Part shown: positions 51,017 through 60,092 of the stretch, piece by piece
Numbering within the stretch: the first letter of the stretch is position 1
Layout: the number at the start of each line of letters is the position of its first letter
Source of the DNA: Pseudomonas sp. GL-B-19
GTDB taxonomy: Bacteria; Pseudomonadota; Gammaproteobacteria; Pseudomonadales; Pseudomonadaceae
Direction: 5' to 3'
Length of the DNA: 64,000 bases
Assembly: GCF_019956415.1 (NCBI RefSeq)
Contig: NZ_JAHBDK010000053.1
Coordinates: 1 to 64,000, forward strand
Made by a program: the position numbers and the translations under genes
Notes under the pieces: generated by a model
Databases searched by the model: none
Seen by the model: the letters and a program-made list of their open reading frames with translations, nothing else
What the model was told of the DNA's origin: nothing

Positions 51017-51205
51017 AAAATCCTTACCGGTTTTTCCGTTGGGGAGGGTCAATCGATACCCGGCCAAAGCGGCGGGTACTCAGAAACTGACCCGGTGGGG
51101 GCGAGGGAGTTTTAGATCGATAAGTAATAAGTCCGCGGGACGGACAAGGAGGGCAACGCCATCGGGACCGTGCGCCTGACCCGGGACGTCATGAGTCGAG
51201 TGGAT

Positions 51206-53185
51206 TCACTTACCCCGGATCAAACGCCGCAAGGCAAAACGGTTTGGATGACAGGCTTCGGCCACTGCTCTGGGCAATGGTAGTGGTTCGTCATCCAGCC
51301 ATGCAGCCAGCAACTCGCCCGACAATGGCGCGGTGATCAGCCCTCGTGAACCATGGCCGCTGTTGACGTACAAACCGTCCAGCCAGGGGCAAGGGATGTC
51401 CGGGGTTTGCCGGGCATCCTTGCTCAGGGCGATATAGGCGTCGGCAAACGCCTGACTATCGGCCAAGGGCCCGACAATCGGCAAGTAATCCGGGCTGGTG
51501 CAGCGAAATGCCGCGCGACCCTCAAGGGCTTCAGGTTGCAAGGTGTCTGCGCCGAACCGAGCAACCAGATCCACCGAAATTTCTTCAAGCATGTGCAGGT
51601 TGCCGGCATGCTCGGCTGCCGTTGGCGTCAGGTCATCGTTGTTGAAATCGAAACTGGCGCCCAGCGTGTGTTCACCCAATCGAGCCGGGGCGACATAACC
51701 TTCAGCGCAAACCACGGTACTCAGGCTTTGGCTCTCAGGTGTCTGGTGCAGGCGAGTGATTTGTCCGCGAATACGTTTGAGCGGCAATTCGCTGCTGTAT
51801 GGGAAGCGCTTGATCTCGGCGGCGCCGGCGAGCACCACCACGGGGGCGTCAGCTAATAATGATTCGCCATCCCAGGCTTGCCAGTGCCCGTCGACGCGGC
51901 GCAGTTCCAGTACATCGCGATGGGTAAGAATCTGGATATCCGGATGCGTCGCTTGCCAGTGGCACAGGGCGGGTGGATTCACCCAGCCGCCTTCGGGGTA
52001 AAACAGACCGCCTGATTGCAGTGCGATACCGGCGTGAATCTCGGCGTTTTCTCGATCCAGCACGTGCAGCAGATCTTCGGGAAACGCCGCCGCCAATTGC
52101 GCCTGACGTTGCGCTTCCTTGGCGTTAAAGGCCAGTTGCAGCACGCCGCAGTCGTCCCAGTCGACACCGCGTTGCAAATGCTCCAGCAAGCGTCGGGTGT
52201 GGCCAAAACCACTGACGATCAACTGAGACAATGCGGTGCCATGGGCGGAAAGCTTGAGGTACAACACGCCTTGTGGGTTACCTGAGGCTTCCTGGGCCAG
52301 TGCGTCATGTCGCTCCAACAAACTGACTTGCCAACCCCGCGTGGCGAGGCTGGCGGCTGTGGCGCAACCGGCCAGGCCGCCACCGATTACCAAGGCTCGA
52401 CGTTCGCCAGTCAAGGCTGTCGGTCGAGCAAACCAGGGTTTTGCAGCAACGGGTGCCTCGGTGTCTTCGGGCCAGCCAAGGAACACACCCCGCAGGATTT
52501 CCCACTTGTGGCCAATGCCCGGTGTGCGCTTCATCTTGAAGCCTGCCGCATTCAGCAAACGGCGAACCCAACCGGTGCTGGTGAACGTACTGATGGTCGA
52601 GCCTGGCGCTGCCAGCCGTGCCAGTTCGGCAAACAATTCGGCGGTCCACATGTCGGGGTTTTTCGCCGGGGCGAAACCGTCGAGAAACCAGGCGTCAATC
52701 TGCGCGTCCAGTTGCGGCAGCTGCTCAAGAGCATCGCCGATCAGCAAGGTCAGCGTCACGCGGCCGTTGTCCAGGATCAATCGCTGGAAGCCTTGATGGA
52801 TCGCTACGTACTGCGCGAGCAATTGATCGGCGAACCGTTTGAGTTCTGGCCATAACGCCAGGGCGCGTCGCAGATCGGGCAAGCTCAGCGGATATTTTTC
52901 GACGCTCACAAAGTGCAGTCGCGCACCCGCCACCGCGTGCTGTTCAAACAATTGCCAGGCACACAGAAAATTCAACCCGGTGCCGAAGCCGGTCTCACCA
53001 ATGACCAGTCGACCGCCGTCCGGTAACGCGGTGAAACGTTCACGCAGATTGTTTTGCTCAAGGAACACGTAACGGGTTTCTTCAAGGCCCGACTTGTCCG
53101 AAAAATACACGTCGTCGAACACCCGCGAATACGGGCGACCCTGGTCGTCCCAGTCGAGTTGGGCGTGAGGCAATACAGGTTTCAT
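51206..53185 (-). CDS. mnmC: bifunctional tRNA modification enzyme MnmC
   Basis: MnmC finishes mnm5s2U at the wobble base of certain tRNAs. The 659-residue protein has an N-terminal SAM methyltransferase (GETGFGTGLNFL; WFLDGFAPAKNPDMW) and a C-terminal FAD oxidase (VIGGGLAGCATAASLATRGW; residues 265 on). Length and order are standard. It is on the minus strand and stands alone, with 129 bp to the divergent polyphosphate gene. Confidence 0.96.
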   Translation of the reverse strand: MKPVLPHAQLDWDDQGRPYSRVFDDVYFSDKSGLEETRYVFLEQNNLRERFTALPDGGRLVIGETGFGTGLNFLCAWQLFEQHAVAGARLHFVSVEKYPLSLPDLRRALALWPELKRFADQLLAQYVAIHQGFQRLILDNGRVTLTLLIGDALEQLPQLDAQIDAWFLDGFAPAKNPDMWTAELFAELARLAAPGSTISTFTSTGWVRRLLNAAGFKMKRTPGIGHKWEILRGVFLGWPEDTEAPVAAKPWFARPTALTGERRALVIGGGLAGCATAASLATRGWQVSLLERHDALAQEASGNPQGVLYLKLSAHGTALSQLIVSGFGHTRRLLEHLQRGVDWDDCGVLQLAFNAKEAQRQAQLAAAFPEDLLHVLDRENAEIHAGIALQSGGLFYPEGGWVNPPALCHWQATHPDIQILTHRDVLELRRVDGHWQAWDGESLLADAPVVVLAGAAEIKRFPYSSELPLKRIRGQITRLHQTPESQSLSTVVCAEGYVAPARLGEHTLGASFDFNNDDLTPTAAEHAGNLHMLEEISVDLVARFGADTLQPEALEGRAAFRCTSPDYLPIVGPLADSQAFADAYIALSKDARQTPDIPCPWLDGLYVNSGHGSRGLITAPLSGELLAAWLDDEPLPLPRAVAEACHPNRFALRRLIRGK

Positions 53186-53314
53186 GGCAGGCTCGGCGGC
53201 GGCAAGGTCGCCATTCTAGCCCCCTCGCCACAAAAGCCCACATCGCAGGGGATTTCTCTGCTTGCTATCGGCCCAATCCGCTAGTCTTGTTCAATCTGGA
53301 AAGGGAGCCGTCCA

Positions 53315-54829
53315 ATGTTCGAATCCGCTGAAATCGGTCACGCCATCGACAAAGAAACCTATGACGCCGAGGTGCCGGCGTTGCGCGAAGCCTTGCTTGA
53401 AGCGCAGTTCGAACTTCAGCAGCAAAAACGTTTCCCGGTGATCATCCTGATCAATGGCATCGAAGGCGCCGGCAAGGGCGAGACGGTCAAGTTGCTCAAC
53501 GAATGGATGGACCCGCGTCTGATAGAGGTCCGCACCTTCGACCAGCAAACTGATGAGGAACTGGCGCGACCACCGGCCTGGCGTTATTGGCGGATGCTGC
53601 CGGCCGCGGGGCGCATGGGGATTTTCTTCGGCAATTGGTACAGTCAGATGCTGCAAGGCCGGGTTCATGGCCTGTTCAAAGACGCCGTGCTGGATCAGTC
53701 GATCAACCAATCCGAGCGTTTTGAAAAGATGCTGTGCGACGAAGGCGCGCTGATCTTCAAGTTCTGGTTCCACCTCTCCAAAAAGCAAATGAAAGCGCGC
53801 CTCAAGGCCCTTGCCGACGATCCGCTGCACAGCTGGCGCATCAGTCCGCTGGACTGGCAACAATCCAAGACATACGACAAATTCGTGAAATACGGCGAGC
53901 GTGTGTTGCGCCGCACCAGTCGCGACTACGCGCCGTGGCATGTGATTGAAGGGTTGGACGCCCATTACCGTAGCCTGGCGGTAGGCAAGATCCTGCTTGA
54001 AGGTCTGCAAACTGCGCTGAAACGCCCCGATGTCCATCCCGACAAGGTCAATGCCGCACCGCTGCCGATCCATATCGATCAGATCAACCTGCTCGACAGT
54101 CTCGACTTGACCCTGCAGCTGGACAAGGACGATTACGAAGAACAACTGATCACCGAGCAGGCGCGGTTCTCCGGCCTGATGCGCGATAAACGCATGCGTC
54201 GGCACGCGTTGGTGGCGGTGTTCGAAGGCAACGATGCGGCGGGCAAGGGCGGGGCGATTCGGCGAGTCGCGGCGGCGCTCGATCCGCGTCAGTACAGCAT
54301 CGTGCCGATCGCCGCGCCGACCGAAGAGGAGCGGGCACAGCCGTATCTGTGGCGGTTCTGGCGCCACCTCCCGGCCAAGGGCAAGTTCACGGTTTTTGAT
54401 CGCTCCTGGTACGGGCGGGTGCTGGTGGAGCGCATCGAAGGCTTTTGCCCGCCGACGGACTGGCTGCGGGCTTACAGCGAGATCAACGACTTCGAAGAAC
54501 AGATTTCCGACTCGGGCGTCATCGTGGTCAAGTTCTGGCTGGCCATCGACAAGCAGACACAACTGGAGCGTTTCCAGGCCCGGGAAGAAATTCCCTTCAA
54601 GCGTTTCAAGATCACCGAAGACGACTGGCGCAATCGAGATAAGTGGGACGCTTACCGCGCTGCGGTGGGTGACATGGTCGATCGCACCAGTACCGAAATC
54701 TCGCCCTGGACGCTGGTGGAGGCCAATGACAAGCGCTGGGCGCGGGTCAAAGTCTTGCGCACGATTAATCGGGCGCTGGAAGCCGCGTTCGAAAAGTCCG
54801 ACAAGAGGGCCAGGAAGCACAAGAGCTGA
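53315..54829 (+). CDS. pap: polyphosphate:AMP phosphotransferase (two-domain PPK2)
   Basis: This 504-residue protein has two PPK2 domains, each with a P-loop (GIEGAGKGETVK at about 46-57; GNDAAGKGGAIR at about 308-319) and lid motifs (WSWYG-like FDRSWYGRVLVER). Class II PPK2 enzymes make ADP from AMP and polyphosphate; the duplicated form is the AMP phosphotransferase. Its second half keeps the active residues. It starts at ATG 53315 behind GGAAAGGGAG. Confidence 0.93.
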   Translation: MFESAEIGHAIDKETYDAEVPALREALLEAQFELQQQKRFPVIILINGIEGAGKGETVKLLNEWMDPRLIEVRTFDQQTDEELARPPAWRYWRMLPAAGRMGIFFGNWYSQMLQGRVHGLFKDAVLDQSINQSERFEKMLCDEGALIFKFWFHLSKKQMKARLKALADDPLHSWRISPLDWQQSKTYDKFVKYGERVLRRTSRDYAPWHVIEGLDAHYRSLAVGKILLEGLQTALKRPDVHPDKVNAAPLPIHIDQINLLDSLDLTLQLDKDDYEEQLITEQARFSGLMRDKRMRRHALVAVFEGNDAAGKGGAIRRVAAALDPRQYSIVPIAAPTEEERAQPYLWRFWRHLPAKGKFTVFDRSWYGRVLVERIEGFCPPTDWLRAYSEINDFEEQISDSGVIVVKFWLAIDKQTQLERFQAREEIPFKRFKITEDDWRNRDKWDAYRAAVGDMVDRTSTEISPWTLVEANDKRWARVKVLRTINRALEAAFEKSDKRARKHKS

Positions 54830-54931
54830 GTCGATGGTTACGCATACGCGGGATGAATGATTGTCGCGGTCAGTTATGAGGTGGACTTATGCTCGGTCCA
54901 CTCTCAACCGATAACAACAATGAGGTATGCC

Positions 54932-56116
54932 ATGCGTGAAGTGGTGATCGTCGACAGCGTGCGGACTGGCCTGGCCAAATCCTTTCGCGGCAAGTTCAAC
55001 CAGACCCGGCCAGATGACATGGCGGCGCATTGTGTCGACTCGTTGTTGGCACGAAATGGCATCGACCCGGCCAGCGTCGAAGACTGCATCGTCGGTGCGG
55101 GCTCCAACGAAGGCGCGCAGGGCTACAACATCGGTCGCAACGTCGCCGTGTTGTCGCGTCTGGGCATCGGCACCGCCGGCATGACCCTTAACCGCTTTTG
55201 CTCCTCGGGCTTGCAGGCGATCGCCATCGCCGCCAACCAAATTGCTTCGGGTTGCAGCGACATCATCGTTGCCGGTGGCGTCGAATCCATCAGCCTGACC
55301 ATGAAAAGCGTCAATACCGATAACCTGATCAACCCGTTGCTGAAGGAGCAGGTGCCGGGCATCTACTTCCCGATGGGCCAGACCGCCGAAATCGTCGCGC
55401 GTCGTTACAACGTCAGTCGCCAAGAGCAAGACCTGTATGCCCTGCAAAGTCAGCAGCGCACCGCTCAGGCTCAGGCCGCCGGTCTGTTCGATGATGAAAT
55501 CGTGCCGATGGCGGTGAAGTACCGGGTTGAAGACAAAAACACCGGTGAAATTCAAATTCTCGATGGCGTCGTCGATCGCGACGACTGCAACCGCCCGGAC
55601 ACCACGCTGGAAAGCCTGGCGGGCTTGAAACCGGTGTTTGCCGAAGACGGTTCGGTCACGGCGGGCAACTCGTCGCAACTGTCCGACGGGGCGTCGATGA
55701 CGCTGGTGATGAGCCTGGAAAAAGCGCTGGAACTGGGCTTGAAGCCCAAAGCGTTCTTCCGTGGTTTCACGGTCGCCGGGTGCGAGCCGGATGAGATGGG
55801 CATCGGTCCGGTGCTCTCGGTGCCCAAGTTGCTCAAGGCCAAGGGTTTGCAGATCGTCGACATTGATCTGTGGGAACTCAACGAAGCGTTTGCTTCGCAG
55901 TGCCTGTACAGCCGCAATCGGCTGGGGATCGATAACGAGAAGTACAACGTCAGTGGCGGGTCGATTTCCATTGGCCACCCGTTCGGCATGACCGGTTCGC
56001 GTCAGGTCGGGCATCTCGTGCGCGAATTGCAGCGGCGCAAACTGCGTTACGGCATCGTCACCATGTGCGTGGGTGGCGGGATGGGGGCGACGGGGTTGTT
56101 TGAAGCAGTACGTTAA
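54932..56116 (+). CDS. acetyl-CoA C-acyltransferase (thiolase)
   Basis: This 394-residue thiolase cleaves 3-ketoacyl-CoA or condenses acetyl-CoA. Cys90 in LNRFCSSGLQA is the nucleophile, and ELNEAFA, GHPFGMTG and the second Cys in MCVGGGMG complete the active site. It corresponds to the FadA-like gene next to the polyphosphate gene in P. aeruginosa. I use the ATG at 54932 behind GAGG; earlier in-frame ATGs exist but weaken the fit to the family start. Confidence 0.93.
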   Translation: MREVVIVDSVRTGLAKSFRGKFNQTRPDDMAAHCVDSLLARNGIDPASVEDCIVGAGSNEGAQGYNIGRNVAVLSRLGIGTAGMTLNRFCSSGLQAIAIAANQIASGCSDIIVAGGVESISLTMKSVNTDNLINPLLKEQVPGIYFPMGQTAEIVARRYNVSRQEQDLYALQSQQRTAQAQAAGLFDDEIVPMAVKYRVEDKNTGEIQILDGVVDRDDCNRPDTTLESLAGLKPVFAEDGSVTAGNSSQLSDGASMTLVMSLEKALELGLKPKAFFRGFTVAGCEPDEMGIGPVLSVPKLLKAKGLQIVDIDLWELNEAFASQCLYSRNRLGIDNEKYNVSGGSISIGHPFGMTGSRQVGHLVRELQRRKLRYGIVTMCVGGGMGATGLFEAVR

Positions 56117-56146
56117 ATCCGGAAAACTGTGTCGCCTGATCAACCG

Positions 56147-56233
56147 CCATCGCGAGCAGGCTCACTCCTACAGTTGACCGAGTTCTTCCTGGAGAAATGC
56201 GATCAACTGTAGGAGTGAGCCTGCTCGCGATGG
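56147..56233. repeat. REPIN with near-perfect long arms
   Basis: Arms of about 31 bases (starting CCATCGCGAGCAGGCTCACT) pair perfectly around a spacer of about 25 bases. It occupies the first part of the 299 bp between the thiolase and the transporter gene. In the rest of that gap I see no convincing gene, only a 60-codon minus-strand frame without support. Confidence 0.93.
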
Positions 56234-56415
56234 CTGCGCCTCGGTTTATCGGCGGGCACTTAAAATCCGCATCTGCTCGATATACACCCGAATCTCCAGC
56301 TCCGCCGCCTGCGACCTGCACAGTTTCATTCGCGCCTGCTCGCCAACTGTCCCTGTGTGCCAGACGCCTCTGCGCCTAGAATGACGATTCTCGCCTTCTG
56401 GCTGTTGGGGTTCGC

Positions 56416-57375
56416 ATGCACATTTCATCCGGTCGCTGGGTCTACGGTCTGTTTCTGGCCTTGTTGACTGCGCTGTTGTGGGGAATCCTGCCGATCAAAC
56501 TCAAGCAAGTGCTGCTGGTGATGGACCCGGTGACCGTCACCTGGTTTCGCCTGATCGTGTCCGGTGGGTGCCTGTTTGTGTATCTGGCGGCGACCAGGCG
56601 TTTGCCGACTCGTAAAGTCCTCGGCCCGCGAGGTGGCTGGCTGGTGTTGATGGCGGTGCTCGGTCTGGTCGGCAACTACGTGCTGTACTTGATGGGCCTG
56701 AACCTGCTCAGCGCCGGCACTGCGCAATTGGTGGTGCAGATGGGCCCGATCATGTTGCTGATCGCCAGTCTGTTTGTGTTCAAGGAACGTTTCAGCATGG
56801 GTCAGGGGATTGGCCTGTTGGTGCTGCTGATCGGTTTCGCCCTGTTTTTCAATCAGCGCCTGGCCGAGCTGCTCACTTCGTTGACCGAATACACCACCGG
56901 CGTGCTGTTGGTGTTGTTGGCGTCCACGGTCTGGACCTTCTACGCCTTGGGGCAGAAGCAATTGCTGACGGTGTGGAATTCGCTGCAGGTCATGATGGTG
57001 ATCTACCTGTTCTGCGCGCTGTTGCTGACACCGTGGGTGCATCCACTTGAGGCGTTGCAATTAAGCCCGCTGCAAGGCTGGCTGCTGCTGGCGTGCTGCA
57101 TGAATACGCTGATCGCCTATGGCGCGTTTGCCGAAGCGCTGGCCCATTGGGAAGCGTCGCGGGTGAGTGCGACGCTGGCGATCACGCCATTGGTGACGTT
57201 TGTCGCGGTGGCCGTGGCCGCGTGGTTGTGGCCTGACTTCGTACAGGCCGAAACGATCAATGGTTTGGGTTATGGCGGGGCGGTGCTGGTGGTGTTGGGG
57301 TCGGCGCTGGTGGCGTTGGGGCCTTCGCTCATTGCAGGGCTCAAGGCGCGAAAAGCCAAAATGGCGCTAGGCTGA
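56416..57375 (+). CDS. DMT family (EamA) transporter
   Basis: This 319-residue protein has ten hydrophobic segments in two EamA repeats (LLTALLWGILPIKLKQ; LLVLLASTVWTFYALGQKQ). Such carriers move amino acids, nucleosides or other metabolites out of the cell; this one's substrate is not known. The ATG at 56416 is followed at once by the first helix. REP elements bound it on both sides. Confidence 0.9.
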   Translation: MHISSGRWVYGLFLALLTALLWGILPIKLKQVLLVMDPVTVTWFRLIVSGGCLFVYLAATRRLPTRKVLGPRGGWLVLMAVLGLVGNYVLYLMGLNLLSAGTAQLVVQMGPIMLLIASLFVFKERFSMGQGIGLLVLLIGFALFFNQRLAELLTSLTEYTTGVLLVLLASTVWTFYALGQKQLLTVWNSLQVMMVIYLFCALLLTPWVHPLEALQLSPLQGWLLLACCMNTLIAYGAFAEALAHWEASRVSATLAITPLVTFVAVAVAAWLWPDFVQAETINGLGYGGAVLVVLGSALVALGPSLIAGLKARKAKMALG

Positions 57376-57392
57376 ACATCTTCATCGCTGCC

Positions 57393-57463
57393 AATCGCGA
57401 GCAGGCTCGCTCCCACAGGAAAATGCGATTCCCTGTGGGAGCGAGACCGGCTTGCCGGCGATG
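57393..57463. repeat. REP doublet, mosaic
   Basis: AATCGCGAGCAGGCTCGCTCCCACAG faces CTGTGGGAGCGAGACCGGCTTGCCGG. The two arms are of different REP types, so the pair looks like a recombinant or a degraded REPIN. It separates the convergent transporter and fumC genes. Confidence 0.82.
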
Positions 57464-57487
57464 GCAATCTAACTGACACTACAAATC

Positions 57488-58882
57488 TCAGCCCTTGGCC
57501 CCTGCCTCCAGCATATTCTCCGGCCGCACCCAGGCATCAAACTCTTCATCCGTCAGATACCCCAGCTGCAACGCCGCCTCCCGCAACGTCAGCCCTTCGG
57601 CGTAAGCCTTCTTGGCAATCTCCGCCGATTTGTCGTAGCCAATATGCGGATTCAGCGCGGTCACCAGCATCAACCCCTGCTCCAGATGTTCAGCCATTTT
57701 CTCTGCGTCCGGCTCAAGTCCGGCAATGCAATGCTGTTGGAAGTTGCTGCAGCCATCCCCCAGCAGTCGGATCGATTGCAGCAGGTTGTGAATGATCACC
57801 GGTTTGAACACGTTCAATTGCAGATGACCCTGACTTGCCGCGAACCCGATCGCGACGTCATTCCCCATGACCTGACATGCCAGCATCGACAGCGCCTCGC
57901 ACTGTGTCGGATTGACCTTGCCCGGCATGATCGAGCTGCCCGGCTCGTTGGCTGGTAATTTCACCTCGGCGAAACCGGCCCGGGGACCAGAGCCCAGCAG
58001 GCGCAGGTCGTTGGCGATTTTCATCAGCGTCACCGCCAGGGTCTTCAGCGCACCCGACAGGGTCGTCAACGGTTCATGACCGGCCAGCGCGGCGAATTTG
58101 TTCGGCGCGGTGATGAAGGGCAGACCGGAGAGGGCGGCCAGTTCGGCAGCAATCGCTTCGCCAAAACCGTGAGGTGAATTCAGGCCCGTGCCGACAGCAG
58201 TGCCGCCCTGGGCCAGTTCACACACGGAAGGCAGCGCGCTACGGATTGCCCGTTCGGCGTAATCCAGTTGCGCGATAAACGCCGAGATTTCCTGGCCGAA
58301 GGTAATCGGCGTGGCGTCCATCATGTGTGTTCGACCGGTCTTGACCAGTTTCATGTGTCGCACCGCCAGCTCGGACAACCCGCCCGACAATTCACTGATG
58401 GCCGGCAGCAAGTCTTGCTGCACCGCTTGGGCTGCCGCGATGTGCATGGCGGTGGGGAAGCAGTCGTTGGAGCTTTGTGAGCGATTGACGTGATCGTTGG
58501 GGTGCACCGGCGACTTGCCGCCGCGGGGGTTGCCTGCCAGCTCGTTGGCGCGACCGGCGATCACTTCGTTGACGTTCATGTTGCTTTGGGTGCCGCTGCC
58601 GGTCTGCCAGACCACCAGAGGGAACTGGTCGTCGTGGTCGCCATCGAGCACTTCGTCGGCAGCCTGTTCGATCAGCCGGGCGACATCGGCGGGCACGTCG
58701 CCGTTACGGTCATTGACCCGCGCTGCGGCTTTCTTGATGAGCGCCAGGGCATGCAGCACCGCAAGCGGCATTTTCTCGCTGCCGATGGCGAAGTTAATCA
58801 GCGAGCGTTGCGTCTGAGCGCCCCAGTAAGCTTCATTCGGGACTTCCACCTGGCCAAGGCTGTCGGTTTCGATACGGCTCAT
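57488..58882 (-). CDS. fumC: class II fumarate hydratase
   Basis: FumC interconverts fumarate and malate without iron, which suits oxidative or iron-poor conditions. The 464-residue protein begins MSRIETDSLGQVEVPNEAYW and has GSGTQSNMNVNE, the catalytic GSSIMPGKVNP loop and the usual length. The start is one of two adjacent ATGs (58885 or 58882) behind AGGAG. The gene order fumC-DUF2059-bolA-rhodanese matches the P. aeruginosa fumC2 neighbourhood. Confidence 0.96.
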   Translation of the reverse strand: MSRIETDSLGQVEVPNEAYWGAQTQRSLINFAIGSEKMPLAVLHALALIKKAAARVNDRNGDVPADVARLIEQAADEVLDGDHDDQFPLVVWQTGSGTQSNMNVNEVIAGRANELAGNPRGGKSPVHPNDHVNRSQSSNDCFPTAMHIAAAQAVQQDLLPAISELSGGLSELAVRHMKLVKTGRTHMMDATPITFGQEISAFIAQLDYAERAIRSALPSVCELAQGGTAVGTGLNSPHGFGEAIAAELAALSGLPFITAPNKFAALAGHEPLTTLSGALKTLAVTLMKIANDLRLLGSGPRAGFAEVKLPANEPGSSIMPGKVNPTQCEALSMLACQVMGNDVAIGFAASQGHLQLNVFKPVIIHNLLQSIRLLGDGCSNFQQHCIAGLEPDAEKMAEHLEQGLMLVTALNPHIGYDKSAEIAKKAYAEGLTLREAALQLGYLTDEEFDAWVRPENMLEAGAKG

Positions 58883-59074
58883 CATGCACACTCCTGTAGG
58901 TCTGATAGCGCAGTTTAGGCTGTGATCGGCGGCTGTGGTTCCATCTGATCGGTTTTTGCCCCTTCAACCCCTCTAATTCAGTCCCGACAAGGCTTGGGGT
59001 TGAGCGACACACTTTTTTAGGCGCAGAATGGACGCCCTTGGGGTTTTACCTCGCCTGCTAGAAAAGGAAACTCG

Positions 59075-59599
59075 ATGACTCGTCTTCGTGCCATCTGTAC
59101 CGCGGTTGCACTGGTCTGCGCCAGCGGCCCAGTTTTTGCCGATACCGCCAGCCACAACGCCAGTGCCGAAGCTTTCCTGACCCTGGCGCACGCTGACAAA
59201 TTGGGCACTCCGGTGTACATGCAAGTGCAGCAAATGTTCGCTCAGCGCTTTGAACAGACCAAAGCTCCTGAATCGAAAAAAGCCGTGCTGGAAACGTATC
59301 AGGCCAAAGCCAACGCCGCGCTGGACCAAGCCATTGGCTGGAATAAGCTGAAGCCGGACATGGTCAAGCTCTACACCACCAACTTCAGCGAATCGGAGCT
59401 TAAAGACCTGGTTGCGTTCTACCAGTCGCCACTGGGCAAGAAAGTCCTGGAAAAAATGCCACAGCTGACTCAGCAATCGGCCCAGATGACTCAAGCCAAG
59501 CTGGAAAGCGCGGTGCCTGTGGTCAACAAGCTGCTGGCTGACATGACCGCCGAGCTGGAGCCTAAAGGCGCCGCCGCTCCAGCCAAGAAAAAGCCTTAA
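59075..59599 (+). CDS. DUF2059 secreted protein
   Basis: This 174-residue protein has a signal peptide (about 1-23, ending GPVFA) and a helical DUF2059 domain (SELKDLVAFYQSPLGKKVLEKMP). Members are periplasmic and of unknown function. The C-terminus is Ala/Lys-rich. GAAAAGGAAACTCG precedes the ATG. It sits 12 bp before bolA, so the two are probably cotranscribed. Confidence 0.9.
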   Translation: MTRLRAICTAVALVCASGPVFADTASHNASAEAFLTLAHADKLGTPVYMQVQQMFAQRFEQTKAPESKKAVLETYQAKANAALDQAIGWNKLKPDMVKLYTTNFSESELKDLVAFYQSPLGKKVLEKMPQLTQQSAQMTQAKLESAVPVVNKLLADMTAELEPKGAAAPAKKKP

Positions 59600-59611
59600 G
59601 CGGAGTTCGGT

Positions 59612-59911
59612 ATGACCATGCAACAACGCATTGAATCGACGCTGGGCCTGTTACAGCCACAGCATCTGCAAGTGCTGGATGAGAGCCACATGCACAGCCG
59701 TGGGTTGCAGACCCACTTCAAGGCCGTGGTGGTCAGCCAGCAGTTCGAAGGGCTGAATCGGGTCAAGCGTCATCAAAAAGTCTACGGCACGCTCGGCGAG
59801 CTGATGGGCGAGTTTCATGCGTTGGCGCTGCATACCTACACGCCTGAGGAATGGGCACAGATCGACGCGGCCCCGGCCTCACCGACCTGTGCTGGCGGCA
59901 GCAAACACTGA
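59612..59911 (+). CDS. bolA: BolA family protein
   Basis: This 99-residue protein has the BolA fold: RIESTLGLLQPQHLQVLDESHMHS with the conserved His, then HFKAVVVSQQFEGLNRVKRHQKVYGTL. BolA proteins act with monothiol glutaredoxins in iron-sulfur handling and in shape or stress responses. It follows DUF2059 directly and is followed by a REPIN and a terminator. Confidence 0.93.
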   Translation: MTMQQRIESTLGLLQPQHLQVLDESHMHSRGLQTHFKAVVVSQQFEGLNRVKRHQKVYGTLGELMGEFHALALHTYTPEEWAQIDAAPASPTCAGGSKH

Positions 59912-59919
59912 ATTCACCA

Positions 59920-59991
59920 CCTGTAGGAGTACGGCTTGCCGGCGATGGCGATCTTGAATACGCCATCGCCGGCAAGTCGTGCTCCTACAGG
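59920..59991. repeat. REPIN of the GGCTTGCCGGCGATGGCG class
   Basis: CCTGTAGGAGTACGGCTTGC and its complement (imperfect) surround a spacer of about 15 bases, just after bolA. Confidence 0.88.
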
Positions 59992-60016
59992 GGGGGGTAT
60001 TTTTGTTAGACTGCAC

Positions 60017-60046
60017 AACGCGCCGCTCACCCGGCGCGTTTTTTTT
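60017..60046 (+). terminator. intrinsic terminator before trhO
   Basis: AACGCGCCG pairs with CGGCGCGTT around five bases, with a run of eight T. It would end the DUF2059-bolA message before trhO. Confidence 0.92.
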
Positions 60047-60092
60047 GAATCCGGTTCACCCTTTGCGAGGGTAGCCACCTGGAGAAACACCC

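Noticed and set aside
56246..56428. 60-codon minus-strand frame before the DMT transporter
   Set aside because: No ribosome binding site or family recognised, and it crosses the transporter start; a small protein cannot be excluded but is not supported.
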